From Pyxidicoccus fallax (GTDB taxonomy: Bacteria; Myxococcota; Myxococcia; Myxococcales; Myxococcaceae), in the NCBI RefSeq assembly GCF_012933655.1, contig NZ_JABBJJ010000076.1:1-42409 (forward strand): a stretch of 42,409 nucleotides of DNA, read 5' to 3'. A program made the translations under genes and the position numbers. Positions 39,893 to 42,409 of the stretch are shown here, in pieces. The first letter of the stretch is position 1; the number at the start of each line of letters is the position of its first letter. Below the pieces are notes generated by a model, which saw only the letters and a list, made by a program, of their open reading frames with translations, was not told the origin of the DNA and did not search any database.

Positions 39893-41968
39893 ATGGCCCG
39901 TGAGCATCCCCTCGAGCGCTACCGCAACATCGGCATCATGGCGCACATCGATGCCGGCAAGACGACGACCACGGAGCGCATCCTCTTCTACACCGGCGCC
40001 ATCCACCGGATGGGCGAGGTGCACGAGGGGAACACCACCACCGACTGGATGGTCCAGGAGCGCGAGCGCGGCATCACGATTACGTCCGCCGCCATCACCG
40101 CCTTCTGGCAGCGGCGCGACCAGCGCTACCGCGTCAACATCATCGACACGCCGGGACACGTGGACTTCACCATCGAGGTGGAGCGCTCGCTGCGCGTGCT
40201 CGACGGCGCCATCGCCGTGTTCGACGGCGTCAACGGCGTGGAGCCGCAGTCCGAGACGGTGTGGCGCCAGGCGGACAAGTACAAGGTCCCCCGCATCTGC
40301 TTCATCAACAAGATGGACCGGGTGGGCGCGGACTTCGAGATGTCCGTGGGCACCATCAAGGAGAAGCTGGGCGCGCGCGCGGTGCGGATGCAGCTGCCGC
40401 TGGGCGCGGAGGACAAGCTCCGCGGCGTCATCGACCTGGTGAAGATGAAGGCGCTGGTGTTCCACGACTCGGAGCAGGGCAGCCGCTACGACGAGGTGGA
40501 CATCCCCGAGGAGTTCCGCGAGGCGGCGGAGGCCGCCCGGGGCGAGCTGCTCGAGGCCGCGGCCGAGCAGGACGACGCGCTCACGGAGAAGTTCCTGGAG
40601 GGCCAGGAGCTGACCGAGGACGAGATTCGCGGCGCCATCCGCAAGGGCTGTGTGGGGCTGAAGCTGTTCCCCGTGTTCTGCGGCTCGGCGTTCCGCCACA
40701 AGGGCGTGCAGCCGCTCCTGGACGCGGTGATTGACTACCTGCCCAGCCCGCTGGAAATCCCGCCCGTGCACGGCAAGACGCCCAAGGGCGAGGACGCCAT
40801 CCGCGAGACGCGGGACGACGCTCCGTTCAGCGCGCTGGCGTTCAAGATCATGAACGACCCCGCGTTCCAGTCGCAGACGCTGACGTTCCTCCGCGTCTAC
40901 TCCGGCCGCCTGGAGGCGGGCACGGCGGTGTGGAACTCGGTGAAGGGCAAGCGCGAGCGCGTCAGCCGCCTGGTGCAGATGCGCGCGGACAAGAAGGACG
41001 AGCTCACCGAGTGCTTCGCCGGCGACATCTGCGCGGTGGTGGGCCTCAAGCTGGCGACCACCGGCGACACGCTCTGCGACGACAAGCAGCCCATCGTCCT
41101 GGAGCGCATGGAGTTCCCCGAGCCGGTCATCGACATCGCGATCGAGCCGAAGTCGACGGCGGACCAGGACAAGATCATCCAGTCGCTGCAGCGCCTGGCC
41201 ATGGAGGACCCGTCCTTCCGCGTGAGGACCAACGAGGAGACGGGGCAGACCATCATCGCCGGCATGGGCGAGCTGCACCTGGAAATCATCGTCGACCGCC
41301 TCCTGCGCGAGTTCAAGGTCGACGCCAACATCGGCAAGCCCCAGGTGGCGTACCGGGAGACCATCACCACCCAGGTGGAGCAGGAGGGAAAGTTCATCCG
41401 CCAGACGGGAGGCAAGGGCCAGTACGGCCACATCTGGCTGCGCGTGATGCCCAACGAGCCGGGCAAGGGCTTCTCGTTCGAGAACAAGATCACCGGCGGC
41501 GTGGTGACGAAGGAGTTCGTCGAGGCGGTGAGGGAGGGTGCCGCCGAGGCCATGCAGAACGGCCCCGTGGCGGGCTACCCCATGGTGGACGTGAAGGTGG
41601 AGGCCTACGACGGCTCCATGCATGAGGTGGACTCGAGCGAGATGGCGTTCAAGATCGCCGGCTCGATGGCCTTCAAGGACGCCGTGCGCAACGCCGCCCC
41701 GGTGCTGCTCGAGCCCATCATGAGCTGCGAGATCCTCACCCCCGAGGACTTCATGGGCGACGTCATCGGAGACCTGAACGGCCGCCGCGGGAAGGTGCTG
41801 GGCATGGTGCCCCGGGCCGGCCGGGTGCAGGCCATCCAGGCGCAGGTGCCCCTGGCGGCCATGTTCGGCTACTCCACGGACCTGCGCAGCCGCAGTCAGG
41901 GAAGGGCGACGTACACCATGCAGTTCAGTCACTACGCACCCGCGCCGAAGTCGGCGCTCAACCGGTGA
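39893..41968 (+). CDS. fusA: Elongation factor G
   Basis: A 691-residue translocation GTPase. G1 is [11 protein letters not shown] (17-27), the switch I region RGITITSAA is present, G3 is DTPGHVD, and NKMDRVG is G4. Domain IV carries [13 protein letters not shown] and [12 protein letters not shown], and domain [21 protein letters not shown]. Length is normal for bacterial EF-G. The start is preceded by GGAAAGG. The gap 39806-39892 contains no obvious promoter. Confidence 0.95.
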   Translation: MAREHPLERYRNIGIMAHIDAGKTTTTERILFYTGAIHRMGEVHEGNTTTDWMVQERERGITITSAAITAFWQRRDQRYRVNIIDTPGHVDFTIEVERSLRVLDGAIAVFDGVNGVEPQSETVWRQADKYKVPRICFINKMDRVGADFEMSVGTIKEKLGARAVRMQLPLGAEDKLRGVIDLVKMKALVFHDSEQGSRYDEVDIPEEFREAAEAARGELLEAAAEQDDALTEKFLEGQELTEDEIRGAIRKGCVGLKLFPVFCGSAFRHKGVQPLLDAVIDYLPSPLEIPPVHGKTPKGEDAIRETRDDAPFSALAFKIMNDPAFQSQTLTFLRVYSGRLEAGTAVWNSVKGKRERVSRLVQMRADKKDELTECFAGDICAVVGLKLATTGDTLCDDKQPIVLERMEFPEPVIDIAIEPKSTADQDKIIQSLQRLAMEDPSFRVRTNEETGQTIIAGMGELHLEIIVDRLLREFKVDANIGKPQVAYRETITTQVEQEGKFIRQTGGKGQYGHIWLRVMPNEPGKGFSFENKITGGVVTKEFVEAVREGAAEAMQNGPVAGYPMVDVKVEAYDGSMHEVDSSEMAFKIAGSMAFKDAVRNAAPVLLEPIMSCEILTPEDFMGDVIGDLNGRRGKVLGMVPRAGRVQAIQAQVPLAAMFGYSTDLRSRSQGRATYTMQFSHYAPAPKSALNR

Positions 41969-42111
41969 CTCGGGCCGCCTGGCGGCAGTCCGGCCGGGCG
42001 ATTTCAGTTGACGTTGCTGCAGGTTTGGAGCAGGACGCAGCACCTTCGCAGTTGTTTTCCGGATTTTGAAACGCGCCGGGTCGCTGACCGGCTGCCCCGC
42101 GAGGAGAGGTC

Positions 42112-42409
<298 letters not shown>

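Noticed and set aside
39734..42043. 769-codon open frame antisense to fusA
   Set aside because: It is a GC-rich shadow of fusA. Its sequence is Arg/His/Leu-rich with no recognisable domain, and EF-G is clear on the other strand.

Overview
The window is about 42.4 kb of very GC-rich (roughly 70%), densely coded DNA. Gene content, codon bias and gene order point to a myxobacterium of the Myxococcus / Corallococcus / Pyxidicoccus group (Myxococcota, Cystobacterineae). The left end carries genes matching the second part of the spore-coat polysaccharide (exo) locus of Myxococcus xanthus, and the right end is the start of the str/ribosomal protein region (rpsL-rpsG-fusA-tuf). No rRNA, tRNA, CRISPR array, insertion sequence or prophage was seen; the window looks like stable chromosome with lineage-specific genes between housekeeping blocks.

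Layout. (1) 53-5839, plus strand: a sigma-54-type promoter followed by five tightly packed polysaccharide genes (deacetylase, Wzx flippase, serine-acetyltransferase-like enzyme, two glycosyltransferases), the probable exoL-exoP operon. (2) 10644-5836, minus strand: one promoter with a 23-bp inverted repeat beside it drives thiS-thiG-tenI-like and then three membrane-protein genes (polytopic protein, DUF4129, DUF4350). (3) 10916-14378, plus: an 11-residue-repeat lipoprotein with a strong terminator, a Ser/Thr kinase with degenerate catalytic motifs, an M19 dipeptidase and a Cys-rich lipoprotein. (4) 14549-17211, plus: a translationally coupled pair, a Ro60/TROVE-like protein with an intact MIDAS-type vWA site and an unfamiliar protein ending in a Fis-type helix-turn-helix. 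(5) 18973-17215, minus: an alpha/beta hydrolase and a CorA-type channel with GQN in place of GMN. (6) 19063-22204, plus: a coupled trio of unknown protein, HAD phosphatase and rRNA methyltransferase. (7) 23666-22254, minus: a lipase-fold protein with a disordered N-terminus and a small CesT-like protein, a possible effector/chaperone pair. (8) 23824-27735, plus: two more alpha/beta hydrolases (the second apparently catalytically dead), a lipoprotein subtilase fused to a membrane domain, and a small coupled gene. (9) 37215-27760, minus: dnaJ, a HEAT-repeat protein, a hybrid histidine kinase, argS, plsB and a CPBP protease. (10) 37316-42409, plus: a SurA-like chaperone without PPIase domain, rimI, then rpsL, rpsG, fusA and the 5' end of tuf.

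How parts work together. The exo genes would build and export a spore or capsule polysaccharide. The thi genes supply the thiazole part of thiamine. The right end supplies translation and protein-quality functions. The best candidates for something undescribed are the Ro60-like/HTH pair, the lipase/CesT-like pair, the degenerate kinase, the dead hydrolase and the membrane-anchored subtilase unit. Several starts lack a Shine-Dalgarno and have a -10-like hexamer 7-8 nt upstream, suggesting leaderless mRNAs. All family assignments rest on reading motifs by eye; no database search was possible.
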